Shown: positions 1-12,592 of the stretch, piece by piece
Layout of the letters: every line of letters starts with the position of its first letter
Position numbering within the stretch: position 1 is the first letter of the stretch
DNA from: Acanthacorydalis orientalis
Taxonomy: Eukaryota; Arthropoda; Insecta; Megaloptera; Corydalidae
Direction: 5' to 3'
Assembly: GCA_034766995.1 (NCBI GenBank)
Contig: CM068313.1
Span: forward strand, 24,459,012-24,523,011
DNA: 64,000 nucleotides
Made by a program: the position numbers and the translations under genes
The notes under the pieces: generated by a model
Seen by the model: the letters and a program-made list of their open reading frames with translations, nothing else
Told to the model about the DNA's origin: nothing
Databases searched by the model: none

Positions 1-1952
1 GAGTGAATTATATTTAAAACGATAACAATACTAAGACTGCATAGATAACAAATGGATATAAAATAACTAAATTAAACTTTGATAAAATAAAAATAAAGAC
101 ATATAAAATTAAAGATCAGTTTCTCAATCACAAAAGTTATTTGTTTCATTGTATTTATATTTCATTGTTCTATTAGTTAATAGAATAATTTTTTATATTT
201 TTATGCACTATGTTTCATGTATATCAGTAAATATTTAATTAATTTCAATTTGAATCATGATATGAAAGAAAGAGGATATACTTAAGATTAATTGTTGATA
301 ATGAATTAAAAAGGATGTTAACTATTTCTAACTTAAAAACTATGTATTATACGTATTATAATTTCGGTTTCTCATAATTATGTTTTCTTATACAACTGCA
401 TGAAATATGTCACTCATTTTAAAAAAGACTGTTTATTATTGTCCAAATTCATAAAATTATATTTAATATTTTTCTCATAATTGTAATGCACATAGTTTCA
501 AAATTTAATAACTGCCGAGACTGTAGAAAAAATATTCCGTGCAATAAAACTCGATTCATAGCATTTCTTGACTAACTCGCCTCGACGCTGCAGATGTAAT
601 TGCCTTTGTCAAATCCGACAAAGCTAGTTATATAACCTTGATTTTTCATAAAGCCATATTATAACTTTTCACGGCACATAAATTTATGCTCGTAAAACTA
701 TTTTTACTTTTATGTCTTCCGCGCTTACTCTGCCAGCCGATATTTACAAATACGTATTTACATTTGAAAACACGATCTGTTTTTGTAAATATAATTCATA
801 CATTAAATTCATTTATTTACAGTTTTTTTTTTATTTTAATATATTTAAAAAATCGTGACGGTAAATACATTAAAACCAGTTTTTCAGCTAACCTAATTTT
901 TTTTTATAATTATATATTTCGTTGAATACTTGTACAGTTTAACATATTAATCAACATACTAATAAATTGTGTTAATTCTATTGAAAATTTCGTAAACTCT
1001 TCATATAAATATCAAGGCAAAAATATTTATTTTGCATTTACTCTATCTATATTAGTTTGAACCTATTAAAGCAGATTGATTCTGTTCAATGAACAAAAAA
1101 ATGATTAATTATTAATAATTCTTTTATATAATTACCTTAACGAATCTGTGTAAAGTGTATTCTGCAGTTTTTAAAAACATATTTTTCATTTTTTATATTT
1201 ATTGAAATACATGAAAACTTATTTCGAAATAGTTTTAACCGTTTATTTCTATAAAAATGTTGAAGTAATAAATTACATTAAAAAATATATTGACATAAAA
1301 TTTAATGAATGTATATGCTAGCTCAAGGTTTATTTAATATTTTTCTTCCAGTAATAGCACTTGCCAAGCAATTAAAGTAATTGTACTTCAATGAAAATAT
1401 TATTTTATCGGTCGATAAATAATCACCAAACATAAAATCCGCAAAAAAAGTTGACTGATAAGTTACTACTCGCCTCTTTTTTCATAGAGAAAATTACTAC
1501 AATTTTACATTTTAGAAAAATAAAAGTAATATCAAAGATTTAATTACGAAAAAAATCGTTTTATACGAAATAATCTATTCTTTTTATTTTATAATTACGT
1601 AGACCTTTTATTAAAAAATATGTTTCTATATATCAAAACTATGTTTATGTGGACATTACTATTTTGTTTCAAGTTGTATGTTGACAGAATGAAATTTGAT
1701 TCCTTGAAAACTGTAATTTTCAAACTGTAACATTTTATTGACTTCAGAAAATATATCATTACCTTACATATTTCAACAACTTCCAGTTAACATAAAGAGT
1801 TAAAAACATGTATGGAGACAATGCAATTCTGTAACAAAAGCAGAGTAACTGACTATATTTTGCAGATAAAATCTGAATACAAAACTATAATTGCAATTAT
1901 TTCAGTCTGTCAGATATATATTACATTTACGTAATATGTATGTATGAAGCAT

Positions 1953-1984
1953 AAAAATAAATCTCAATAAAAATAAATCTCAAT
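1953..1984. repeat. 16-bp unit in two perfect tandem copies
   Basis: The unit AAAAATAAATCTCAAT occurs at 1953-1968 and again directly after at 1969-1984. It is probably a replication-slippage product. Confidence 0.8.
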
Positions 1985-2336
1985 TTATTTAGGAAAATAG
2001 AACGTACATTTCAACGAAGAAAAAAATGTTGAAATCTAGGATGCTAGAAAGGATACTGAGAAACCTCAATATCTAGATTAAATAAATAATGTATGTGTAA
2101 CGAACGACACTGTTTGTAAATTCTGTTCTAAGAACGTTAGTAAATAAATAATTAAGTCGTTACATAAAAAAAGTCAATTATTGTAACGTGTAATTATTTC
2201 AATTTATTACTAAATTATGATATTATAATATGAAATATAAGCATTGACACACACATCACATATGAAAAAAGTATATTAAAAAAAAACATTTAATGTGTAA
2301 GCATCTCTTGTTGACATTTTTGTGTATTAAAGTACA

Positions 2337-2405
2337 ATATGTATATATATATATATATATATATACACATACATACACACATACATACATACATGTGTGT
2401 GTGTG
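2337..2405. repeat. Compound microsatellite TA / CA / CATA / TG
   Basis: About 13 TA units pass into CACA and CATA units and end in a short TG run. It has CA on one side and TG on the other, so it is partly self-complementary. Confidence 0.85.
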
Positions 2406-2717
2406 ATGATATAAATTGGACTTTTGAACTTGATACTTGGATTTTTTTAAAATAGTATATATTTCTTCGTAATACAAATAAATGTACTTTTTATAAATTG
2501 TAAATGCAAGAAGAACAGCGTATGTAGGTAGTCACGTAGTATCTATTAAGTTCAATAGATTTTTTTACGTTAGTAATTATGATGACATGCATCATTGCAT
2601 ACATACAAAACTTACAAAAGAACAAAAAGAGATGATGATTTTCAAAAACTTCTGAAGCACTTTGCGGTTTTGGTGGTATTATTTTCAAATATAAATAATT
2701 ACATGTATTTCGAATTC

Positions 2718-2773
2718 AATTTATTGTAATTTCAGTTATTTTTCCTATTGTATTCTTTTATTACACAGTAAGT
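2718..2773. repeat. Left copy of 56-bp direct repeat flanking the mariner element
   Basis: This block matches 3336-3391 at 51 of 56 positions by eye. Four of the five differences are transitions. It ends one base before the left mariner terminus, while its partner begins inside the TA target site on the right. Mariner insertion normally duplicates only TA, so this is not an ordinary target-site duplication. Confidence 0.85.
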
Positions 2774-2774
2774 G

Positions 2775-3334
2775 TCACGTTGGTAGAAAAATAATTGCGG
2801 TTTACGACCTTCAAATTCATGTACATTTTTCTCAACTAGCTGTTTTAAGTGGTTCAGAACTGTTGGATAAATAACACCTAACTTTTGTACAAGCTCTCGA
2901 ATTGTTGTGCGTGGTTCTGATTCAACTAACGCCTTCAGTATTTGGTTATTATGATCTGAAGGACGTTCGCGACCTTCATCTTCAAGGATCTCGTCGCCCG
3001 ACCTGAAATTTTTCGAACCACCATTGCACCACCGTACGTTCCTTAACAGTACCCCACACCAAAAGCATCGTTTAGTTTACGAGCAGTTTCTGCCGCTTTA
3101 CCATCCGTCTTGAACTCATACAAACATTGCTCTTATTTGCATCTTTTCTATCTTTAATTCAATAGCCCAATTTGAATCAAAATTAATAATAAAACGCAAG
3201 TCGATGTTACCAAAATACAGACCGAAAATTCACTTTAAAATGATATTATAACACGGTGAAATGACACTTTCATTGGAAAAATTACGGTTAGAATTCAGAA
3301 AACAAAAATTTCAATTATTTTCCTATCAACCTAA
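2775..3334 (-). mobile_element. Internally deleted mariner element (about 560 bp)
   Basis: The right end, read inward on the minus strand, starts TTAGGTTG. The left end carries a decayed version (TCACGTTGG) of the same terminus, followed by GTAGAAAAATAATTGC. A TA dinucleotide flanks the right end; on the left it has decayed to TG. The minus strand encodes only the N-terminal DNA-binding part of a mariner transposase, after which the sequence jumps to the 3' terminal region. The DD34D catalytic domain is therefore missing and the copy cannot move itself. The copy at 62409-62956 has the same architecture, so the deletion predates their spread. Confidence 0.88.
2790..3120 (-). pseudogene. Mariner transposase fragment, N-terminal HTH region only
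   Basis: Reading from 3120 downward, the frame starts YEFKTDGKAAETARKLND, then continues, with at least one frameshift after the phenylalanine-glycine, through a WWFEKF motif and an LEDEGRERPSDHNNQ segment to ALVESEPRTTIRELVQKLGV and a TVLNHLKQ helix. This follows the mariner order: first helix-turn-helix, WF.KF linker motif, RP-rich linker, second helix-turn-helix. The reading then runs into the terminal repeat. It is short (about 110 codons against about 345 in an intact mariner transposase) and frameshifted, so it is a relic. Confidence 0.85.
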
Positions 3335-3335
3335 T

Positions 3336-3391
3336 AATTTATTGTTATTTCAGTTATTTTTCCTATTGTATTCTTTTGTTATATAGTAAAT
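3336..3391. repeat. Right copy of 56-bp direct repeat flanking the mariner element
   Basis: Partner of 2718-2773. It starts at the A of the TA that follows the mariner right terminus. The core TTTCAGTTATTTTTCCTATT is identical in both copies. Confidence 0.85.
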
Positions 3392-4262
3392 AGTTTTATA
3401 CTGATTACAAAATGCCGTAATGATTTCGTACTATTTTAATAATGAAATAGAAATTTAAAATACTATTAAATAAATTTAAAACGACAATCGATTGACAAAT
3501 ATTTCTGCACGCTGTGTCTCTTACCTTAATAAATTATTAACTAATTCATGTAAAAAGTACAGATTGTTAAATTTTAGCACTGGAACTTTTGAAATTTGAT
3601 ATGTGTTTAAAATAATGAACTATATTTATAAATTTTATAACAAAAAACGTTAAATTATTATATTACGTTAATATGATAAAATGCGAATTATTAAATGTAT
3701 TGCTGCGCATAAGATTGTCATAATGTTGTTATCACTATTTTTATAACAAATATTTTTTTATGTTCAGGAACAGTGTATTTGTTCAAATATCTCATTTAAA
3801 AAATATGTATAGTGTTTACACGTACATATTTATGGAATTGGATTTATGTACTAAAAGAAGAAAAGCAATAGAAATAAACATCAAAATTTAACACAAAAAG
3901 TATTATTACAAATAAATTGTATTTTGATATATTAAATATATTTTTCGATTGAAAATAGATTCGTTTTAAAAGAGCAGTCACAAAAAATTAATAAGCAAGA
4001 AACATGCGTTCGTAACAAGTTTCTGTATAAATTATAGTATCTAAAAGGCATATATAAAAAAAAAATTTTTTTAATTTTAACTTATGTTTAAAGGCAGTTT
4101 ATAAACAGGTAAGACCTTGTATAAATTGTTAAAACACACCAAAATAATTACGAAAAATTTAATCAGCGTTCTTAACATCTTAGTCAAGAACTTCATATTT
4201 TCTTATATAATAGCTGAAACTCATCAGAACATAATTATATTATCTAAGTATTTTTTTACATA

Positions 4263-4265
<3 letters not shown>

Positions 4266-4331
<66 letters not shown>
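4266..4331. repeat. (TA)n, about 33 units, uninterrupted
   Basis: A pure dinucleotide run with no interruption over 66 bases, which suggests it is young or highly mutable. Confidence 0.95.
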
Positions 4332-4336
<5 letters not shown>

Positions 4337-4899
4337 ATAATTATATTAGAATTTTGAATATGCGTTTAGTACATGTCTTTAGATATAATATTTTGTTATT
4401 TATCAATTAAAACCGTGAGTACGAGTATAATGACCTTTCTAAGTAAACGAATTCTAATTGATTCATTTTTATGCAATTTGTACATTCACTGTTTATATTT
4501 GTTTGTGTAATATTTTTCTAATGTAAAAACTGTCAAAATATCAATATACACGCATACTTAATTGTTCAAACTAATCTGCCATGTACACAAACAACATTAA
4601 GATCCGTACGTCCATGTTTGTAATCTGTCATTTGTTTTGACAGGCGTATTATTAATTATTTCATTAATTACGTCCTTCAGAATAAAAAAAATATTGCTAA
4701 TTATAAATCAACATACAAAGCAAATCACGCCAAGTACATATAAACCCATTATATTTTTGTGTAAATATTTTTTTTTCATTTGGATTTCAGTTTTATTTTT
4801 CGATAAATATGTATTGATTGATTGATAGATTAATTGAGTATTTAAGGCGCTAATGCACGTTTGTACTATAGCTATTAGCATTCATTTAATATTATTTTG

Positions 4900-5043
<144 letters not shown>

Positions 5044-6193
5044 TTAAGCTGGAACGATTTTGAACTTATTTAAGTAAATACAATCTAATTCATTTAATAA
5101 TAAACCTGAAACTCTTACTGACGTATAATTAGACGGACAGTATAAAGAAAGGTTCTCTAAAAATTTAACTTCATGTTTTTATAAATACTTTTCAGTGTTG
5201 TAATAAATACATATATTATAGTGGTTTATAATAGTAAAATATTGTATTTTACAATTTATGTATACACACACACAAACGTACGCACATACACCATTATTTA
5301 TTTTTAATTTGTATAAAATCTAGTAACAAAAACAATACGATACGAATCAACATTAAATAAGAACATAAATCTTTGTATTAGAGTGTGCTCATTATCATAT
5401 TTTTATTTGCTCACCAACACGGATTTAAATGGATTCAGTTTTATAGTAATTGTATTTAAAGAGGTTATACTCTGGCCATATTACTGTCAAGACAATAAAT
5501 TAAATTTAAAACGTATCAAGTATAAACAAAATAAATAAATAAAACTCTTCATCCGAAAAGTAGTCAGAAGTCACGATCGTCGACAAACGATATCTGATTG
5601 AAAAAAATAAATTAAGTTCAAACTACATGTTGACATATCGAGATACTAATCCAAATTAATCTTGTCAACTAAACACACACAGATTGATGGTCGTGCAGAC
5701 GTAAAAATACACATTCCAAATTTAATACGCCCACATTGAAACTGACCGAGTTTATTCGTTTATTATAATCATACGTCTCACAGTGTACTCTCATAATGAG
5801 GAAATGTGCAACAAAATAATTATGCGTAGGTCATTGCAATTTTGTAGCAAAAATCTTGTTTCCTTCATATCGTTCATGGCTTAGCAATTATGTAAAAAGT
5901 TGTGTAAGTTTTTTAAAAGTGTATCACAACGAAATAATAATCTCAGACCATTAAAAATGGCTATAAATGTTTAATACTAGAAAAGATAGTCATTTAGTAT
6001 TGTCTTTTTTTTAACTCCACTATAAAAATGTAATAAAACTAGCATAAGGATTTAATATTCTTTTGGTGATCAAAAACGAATTAAAATGCCAACCGTCTTC
6101 AACATAAACATGCCACGTCCAATACTTGTGTTTGAACAAAAAAAATTACTGAAAAAATATTTCTAATTTATTTCATAAATCCTTTTAAATGAA

Positions 6194-6196
<3 letters not shown>

Positions 6197-6245
<49 letters not shown>
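6197..6245. repeat. (TA)n abutting the left end of a foldback element
   Basis: About 24 TA units end exactly where the 6246 inverted-repeat element begins, so the element inserted into or beside a TA tract. Confidence 0.92.
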
Positions 6246-6248
<3 letters not shown>

Positions 6249-6443
6249 TGATTCAATTTAAGCTTCTACATGAAAGTATTAAAAAAATCTCAAAATTTAA
6301 AATGTCATTTTATTTTTTATTTAGTATTTTAATTTAATTCAATACTAAAATTGAACTAAAGTACTAAATAAAAAATGACATGATTTTTTTAAATTTTGCG
6401 ATTTTTGTTAATACTTACATGTGGAAGCTAAATTGGATCACCT
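6246..6443. mobile_element. 198-bp foldback MITE with arms nearly meeting
   Basis: The left arm begins AGGTGATTCAATTTAAGCTT. The right arm, reverse-complemented, begins AGGTGATCCAATTTAGCTTC. Complementarity continues inward through the ACATG, AAGTATTAA, CAAAATTTAAA and ATGTCATTTT blocks to near the middle (about 6345), so almost the whole element is one long hairpin with scattered mismatches. A TA tract sits directly on the left; a (CT)n run and then TA lie on the right. No coding capacity. The TA target suggests a Tc1/mariner-type parent, which is inference; no parent element is in this window. Confidence 0.82.
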
Positions 6444-6454
6444 CTCTCTCTCTC

Positions 6455-6485
<31 letters not shown>
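6444..6485. repeat. (CT)n then (TA)n tract
   Basis: CTCTCTCTCTCTGTC follows the foldback element directly and passes into about 12 TA units. Confidence 0.9.
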
Positions 6486-6490
<5 letters not shown>

Positions 6491-6784
6491 TTTAAATAAA
6501 TAACATTCTATTCAAATAATTTAATTACACTAATGCTTTTTCTATTGAATACAGATTTATTACATAAAGTGTAAAATATCTATTGACTAAAATATGTATA
6601 ATTGTTTTTACTTTATAAATATAAAAAAAATTTAACAGTACAGTCTATCTACTTGAACCTAAGTAAAATACAATACATTGATAAATAGAAGACAAATTGT
6701 AAACAACTTAATGCAATTTTAATGAATATGAAACATACAAATAATATACAACATAGTCAAGTTTTAGTCTTGTTTTTTTACTCT

Positions 6785-6789
<5 letters not shown>

Positions 6790-6861
<72 letters not shown>

Positions 6862-6901
6862 TGTTTTATATATATATATATATACACATATATATATATA
6901 T
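6790..6901. repeat. Two (TA)n tracts separated by a repeated GTCTTGTTTTA block
   Basis: The first TA run is 6791-6857. A short GTCTTGTTTTA segment follows, resembling the AGTCTTGTTTT sequence just upstream at about 6765, and then a second TA/CA/TA tract runs to 6901. This looks like a local duplication that carried the microsatellite edge with it. Confidence 0.85.
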
Positions 6902-7176
6902 GGTTCTTTTTTTACCAATTTTAGAATATATTGTTAACAATATAAAGACATATTTTTTAGCGAGAAATGTGTAATTATAAATATCATGTAACAGTATAGT
7001 TTTACCCAGATGGTTAAAACTTAAAAATAGTTTATCATTCACATAAGATTAAATCATATTTCCATGTATATACAAATGTCATTCATAGCATTATTCATGA
7101 TATTGTTTATACTTCAACACAGTAAAGATTTATTCTTGCTTTTGTTCGCATTTTATCTTTAATGAATACATTATTG

Positions 7177-7179
<3 letters not shown>

Positions 7180-7225
<46 letters not shown>
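7180..7225. repeat. (TA)n, about 22 units
   Basis: Pure TA run ending in TATATGTGATC. Confidence 0.93.
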
Positions 7226-7228
<3 letters not shown>

Positions 7229-8522
7229 ATCTCTAATTTTGATAAAAAAATTAACATAGATCAGAACTTTCTAGCTGTTGTAGAGACAAATACACTGTTT
7301 TCAAATCGTGTAACCTATGTAAATGGGACAACGTGTTAATATCGGCTTGCAACAATGTTAAGAGATATATTGCGCCCTATATTTATGTCACACATTTATA
7401 AATGTCTGCTGTGTACTTATAATAAAATAAATTATGTATACATTATAATATACGTGTTTATTTATTCTCATGTCATTTTAACCTTCAGTTCATTCACATA
7501 TTAACAAGAGAATGTGGTGTATTAGTCGTATGCCAAGTAAAGCAAAGTATTTTTCTGTAATTGATTACCAAAAACGGAATGGTATCCACACAACTGACAC
7601 AATTTATGTTTTTCAGTGTTTCAAGAATACTTGTTATTAACATAATAAAAATGTCTGATGCCTGGTCGCAATTATTATTTTGTTTATTCTATGGACATTG
7701 CCGTTTATTAATTGTATTAATTATTTTTATTTGTTCAGTTGTGTTATTTTTCATATTTATCTGAATAATTTAAGGATATGAAGTTGTGCACCATTCAATT
7801 AAATTTTCAAATAACGTACAACGCTTCCCATAAATTACATCCTTAGTGTTACGCGATTTGGTTCTTATTTACATATGAATTAGTGTGTACACATGTGTAT
7901 ATATATATATATATATACGTTTTAATTGATCATATTACCAAATATATGTTTATGAGGCTACAATTTTATAATAGTGGGTGCATAATATTTTTACGTCTGA
8001 ATTCTAGGTTAGAAGTATATTTTAATTGTTCAACTTCATTTTCGTACAATTCTGTCATTCTTTTTAAATGATTAATGAATTTCCCATTCTTAATACTAAT
8101 AATAATAGTACCCAATTTTATACAATGTTTTTCTTATTGATTTCAATTAATTGTGTTTTTATTGAACAAGTTTTGTTTATACTGATATTTGGAATTTATA
8201 TCAGTTTGAAATCAAAAAAAAGGAATGTATTGCACTCTTAAAGTTCTTTTTATAAATAAAATACAATAACCATTATTCTAATGATTATTCAAATATTAAT
8301 GTATTTCGCTCTTGATTATATTTGTACATTTTAAGTATATTGCATATAGGAAAACTTAATTAAATGTTATATGTGAAAAGTATAAACCTTCTGATTATTA
8401 ATACAGCATATATGTATGAAACTGTACTGCAATACTTGTTTCAAATCTTATGTTAAATTCTCTTAATAAAACAATACAAAATGTATTGGTTTTAAATGTA
8501 TCAGTAAGTATAGTAGACAACT

Positions 8523-8545
8523 GTTTTTTTTTTTAAAAAAAAAAC
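8523..8545. repeat. Poly-T/poly-A palindrome
   Basis: A run of T is followed directly by a run of A, giving a perfect homopolymeric inverted repeat. Shorter cases lie at 18924-18940, 20514-20528 and 48661-48677. Confidence 0.85.
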
Positions 8546-10328
8546 ACGAAATTATTTTCTTAAGTAAATTTTAAATATTGTTTTTAACTTACCAGGTATC
8601 ATACGTTGTTTTATCTTATATAGAACAAATAGTTGAACATAAGAATCATCTATTTTTAAATGTCACTTATATGTAAATGTCGCCTAAAGTAACGAAAAGC
8701 AACCACGCATCGATTCAACGAGATAGGAGTCAATCAAAAACTTCCAATATTTATATAACACTACCAGAAAACAATAGAACACTTTCTAATTTATTAGAAC
8801 AATTCATTGTTGAATTTTGAACACAAAATCTGACATGTTCCCGTAATTTTTTTCCAAAACATATAAGTTAATACTTTTAGTATCGTTTGTCAACTGTTTG
8901 CCGAAGTTAGCGCCTTCTAACATTACATTTTTTTATAGAAACTAACGCCATCTGATAGAAGTTATACTAAGTAATCGTTTATCATTAAGTATCTTCATAT
9001 GTATAAAAAAAACAACAAATTTCCAAAAAAGTGAGTTAACACCTTCTTCCACAATGGCGTGTACAAATTATAAATAAGACAATATACTTTTAATTGTGAT
9101 TATAAATTAGTAAAGTACAATAAGTAAAAAACTGTTATTGTATAAAATATTTATCAGTTTTATGTATGCAGAAGCATCTATTAATTATTTCATGAAAAAA
9201 AGAGTGAAAATTACACAAAAACAATGTATAATATATAATAAATGAAATATTGTAATAAATATTGTATTAAATGTTGTAAAAACACTTAAAATAATTCGCA
9301 AACATGCATACGTACAAAAAAAATCAATAACAAAATTAATATTAATTATTGTTTAATGTCAATTACTTATTTTATCATGATTATATTACCAGTCTACAGA
9401 AGTTTTGAACTTACTGTAACAATAACTCTTACACGATTATGTAGCATTGCAATAGTTCCGATGTCTAAATTGGCACAGGTCTTCTCAATGCAATTAAGAT
9501 TGTCTTATTGATTATAATTACTATCAGATCAACAAAAGAAACACGTAAGATGACTTTTTTATTAATTTGAAGGACATAATAATTTAAGTGCTAGTTAGTT
9601 AATGCTTTTATTTTCTTTTTAAAACACACACACACACACACGTGTATATATATATATATTCGTTTGTTATTCGTTTGTATTATTTCATTTTCAAGAAAAC
9701 AATAGAGCGTTTTTATGTGTTTTAAGATAATACGTTCTGAAGCTGATTTTATTACTAAACCAATCCTATTTTATACTTTTGTTCATTTTATTATCAAGTT
9801 TTCTTTCATGTTGTTTTATGTTTAAGGTTTCTTTAATTGACATTTCACTTTGTTATTTAAGTCATGCAACCACGTTGTAAATTTTATTTGTAGGATTATG
9901 TAGACGTATAACAATTTTACATTATTGATGATGATATTTTATTTGTTAGTTTTTTTATATTTGTTTTTTCTTGTCCGACAGTGTAGTGTAAAATCATAAA
10001 AGTATATGTCAGAAGAAACTTGTGAAATAAATAGAATTCGTAATAGCTGAATTCAAAACTCCTTGAAGTGCAATAGAGGAATAGTAAAAACGAAAAATTT
10101 TAATTATTAAAACGTCCATGGTATTGTATGAAATAATGAATAAAGTATAATAATTGATGATGCTTCTATAGCAACTATCTTATTAATTGATATATTTTAA
10201 TCAACTAGTAGTATCGTGACAAAGTAATTTAAAAAATTCTTATTCAAGGTTAAACAGACTCGATTAAAAAAATAACTACCATGAAAGCAATGGCAGTATT
10301 TTATTGTTTTATGTGCTTTTTATATCGA

Positions 10329-10348
10329 TTTACATCCATAGATGTAAA
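10329..10348. repeat. Perfect 8-bp hairpin
   Basis: TTTACATC and GATGTAAA are separated by CATA. No terminator or RNA family is implied. Confidence 0.6.
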
Positions 10349-10757
10349 TTTTGTATGTTTTGTAATCGATAGGAAATGTTATTTTTTCTGTTTATTATCT
10401 CTTATTATTTTAAATAAATAATAATTGATAAACAACGTATGTTATATTGAATATGCATATAATAAGTCAATCATTGCACATAATGTTTTCACTATATTTA
10501 ATTAAAAGATTCGGATATTTTATCTATATGTATATTATCTTACATATAATTCGTTTTTACTAACATTTCCGTTTAGATAAAAAAGAATTCTTTTTTAATT
10601 AGTTATTTTGAATAGTATTTATTAGTTCCTATAAAAGATACAATAAACTTTATAATTAAATATGTATACCTTGAAGTAAACTCAAAATAATAATCGTGGA
10701 AACGAAAAGCGAATAAATTTACACATTTACTTTTTCTGCGCATTTCACATACATACA

Positions 10758-10869
<112 letters not shown>

Positions 10870-11302
10870 GTAAGTATGTATATATGGAATCAAGAATATA
10901 TTCTTAAGCTGTACATACGAAATATTTATCCTATGTGTTTAAAAACAATATATAATAACTAGTCATATTAGAATTTATATTTTTTTTAACAAAGGGTAAA
11001 TACAAATAATTACCTACTTTGCTATAAATAAAAATATCGTTATTTATTTTTCTAAGAAAATGGATCTCATTTAATTTCTAGCTTTATTATAAATTATCTA
11101 TCGAACGTATGGTTTTAAACGTGAAACTTTCTGTAGATATATTTTTAAATATGTTGTGAAGTACAAAATCCGTAAAAGTATTTACAGATATTTTAATCGA
11201 ATCAAGTAAAAAAGCAATCTTCAAAATAAATAAATTGAATTGAGCGTATCGTGAAATGTAATTGTATTATTAGGCACAGAAGACGTTAGTGTGAAATCGT
11301 TT

Positions 11303-11310
11303 AATTAGAG
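11303..11310. repeat. Left 8-bp target-site duplication of hAT element
   Basis: AATTAGAG lies directly left of the element terminus and is repeated exactly at 11660-11667. Confidence 0.93.
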
Positions 11311-11659
11311 CAGTGGCCTTCGAACTTTGTCGACTCACGGAACCCTTAAGAGTATAAAATTTTCTTTGCAGAACTACCATCCTCAAAAAACTCGAGATGC
11401 GTACCCCACAAGTTTTGAAAATCAACAATTTTACATGAATAAATTTTATTATTTATATCTGATTGAGCGGGGTCGTAATGTGTACTCATAAATACAGTTT
11501 TATTATATAATAATAGGTATTTATAGAAATAAAAAAAAATATTATGAATTAACTATTTTGAATTTTTAGCTTTTAATTTTTTTTCTTCGAAAATTCTTTC
11601 GAATTTTGACTTTAATTCGCGGAACCCCAGGGTTCCGCAAACCAGTTTGAAGAGCACTG
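11311..11659. mobile_element. 349-bp non-autonomous hAT element (MITE)
   Basis: The left terminus reads CAGTGGCCTTCGAACTTTGT. The right terminus, reverse-complemented, reads CAGTGCTCTTCAAACTGGTT. These CAGTG-starting imperfect inverted repeats and the perfect 8-bp duplication outside them are the hallmark of the hAT superfamily. The sub-terminal regions share a further motif (TCACGGAACCC on the left, GCGGAACCCCAGGGTTCCGC on the right, the latter a near-perfect palindrome). No transposase is encoded. The exact target duplication argues for a fairly recent or well-preserved insertion. Confidence 0.92.
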
Positions 11660-11667
11660 AATTAGAG
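11660..11667. repeat. Right 8-bp target-site duplication of hAT element
   Basis: AATTAGAG, identical to 11303-11310. Confidence 0.93.
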
Positions 11668-12527
11668 AATTATTTTTTCTTTCCAATACATTTCTCATGT
11701 ATGAAGTATTAAAAAAATTAAATTCTATTCTTCTTATTTATAATTTCATTACAGCATTGTTGTCGGTGTACTATAAAAGGAATGTTCGGTTTTTGTTTTG
11801 TTATGTTACATAAAAAATCAAGTGTAGAAAATTAACAACCGATAAAACATTTTTGATGTTTTGGAATAAAAAAAAGCATTGTCGTATGTTTTATAAAACG
11901 TCAGTTGCGACATATTTTCTAATTGAAAATTTGTAATATGGAAGAATGGATTAAATAAAAAATTGCACAATTTCCATTTCCTGTTTGTCCTCGTCAACGC
12001 ATGAAACAAATAAAATTGTTGATATTCTATTTCAGATAACATTATTTACAGATCGTCAGGTTGAGAGTTTATTACAGTTGTGTTAATTCCCGGTCATTTA
12101 ATAGAGGATGTAAACTTATAACTCTATTCTCCTATTTGTTCATAGTTCAGTGAATATTAATATCAATGAATGTTTTCAGTTAAAATTTTTGTCGATTTTA
12201 AACTCTGTATGAAAGTAGTTTTCAATATAAATTATGAATACATTGTGTATTTTAATATGATATTAGTAAATATTAAAAAAAATATATAAATATATTTTGT
12301 AATAAAACGCCCATGTAAATCGTATATTAAATCAACTATCAATATTATTATAAAATAATGTAATCTACTATAGAAATACTTTAGTCTATATTGTCAATAA
12401 AATCATCTAATGTAATATGTTTGAAATTAATATAAAATATAGCATGAATGATGTGACACAAAATGTATTTATCAAGATAACAGCCCTGAGATACGATCTG
12501 GTACTTCTGTTGCGTTAGAACACATTA

Positions 12528-12592
<65 letters not shown>

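Larger units (their letters stand above)
1..2717. other. AT-rich intergenic DNA, no gene seen
   Basis: Stop codons are dense in all frames and I found no splice-bounded coding stretch, RNA gene or transposon. The only structures are a 16-bp tandem pair at 1953-1984 and a compound (TA)n/(CA)n/(CATA)n/(TG)n tract at about 2337-2405. Confidence 0.6.

Noticed and set aside
4117..4410. Open frames made largely of alternating Tyr-Ile residues, here and at many other sites (for example 4853-5047, 10603-10893, 29480-29769, 42513-42792, 55915-56202)
   Set aside because: They are translations of (TA)n arrays, which lack stops in the TAT-ATA frame on both strands. Their flanks have no protein features.
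8890..8970. TTAGCGCCTTCTAAC and TAACGCCATCTGAT as possible paired CTCF-like sites
   Set aside because: Both deviate at key positions from the GCGCCACCT core, so the match is too weak to report as a site.
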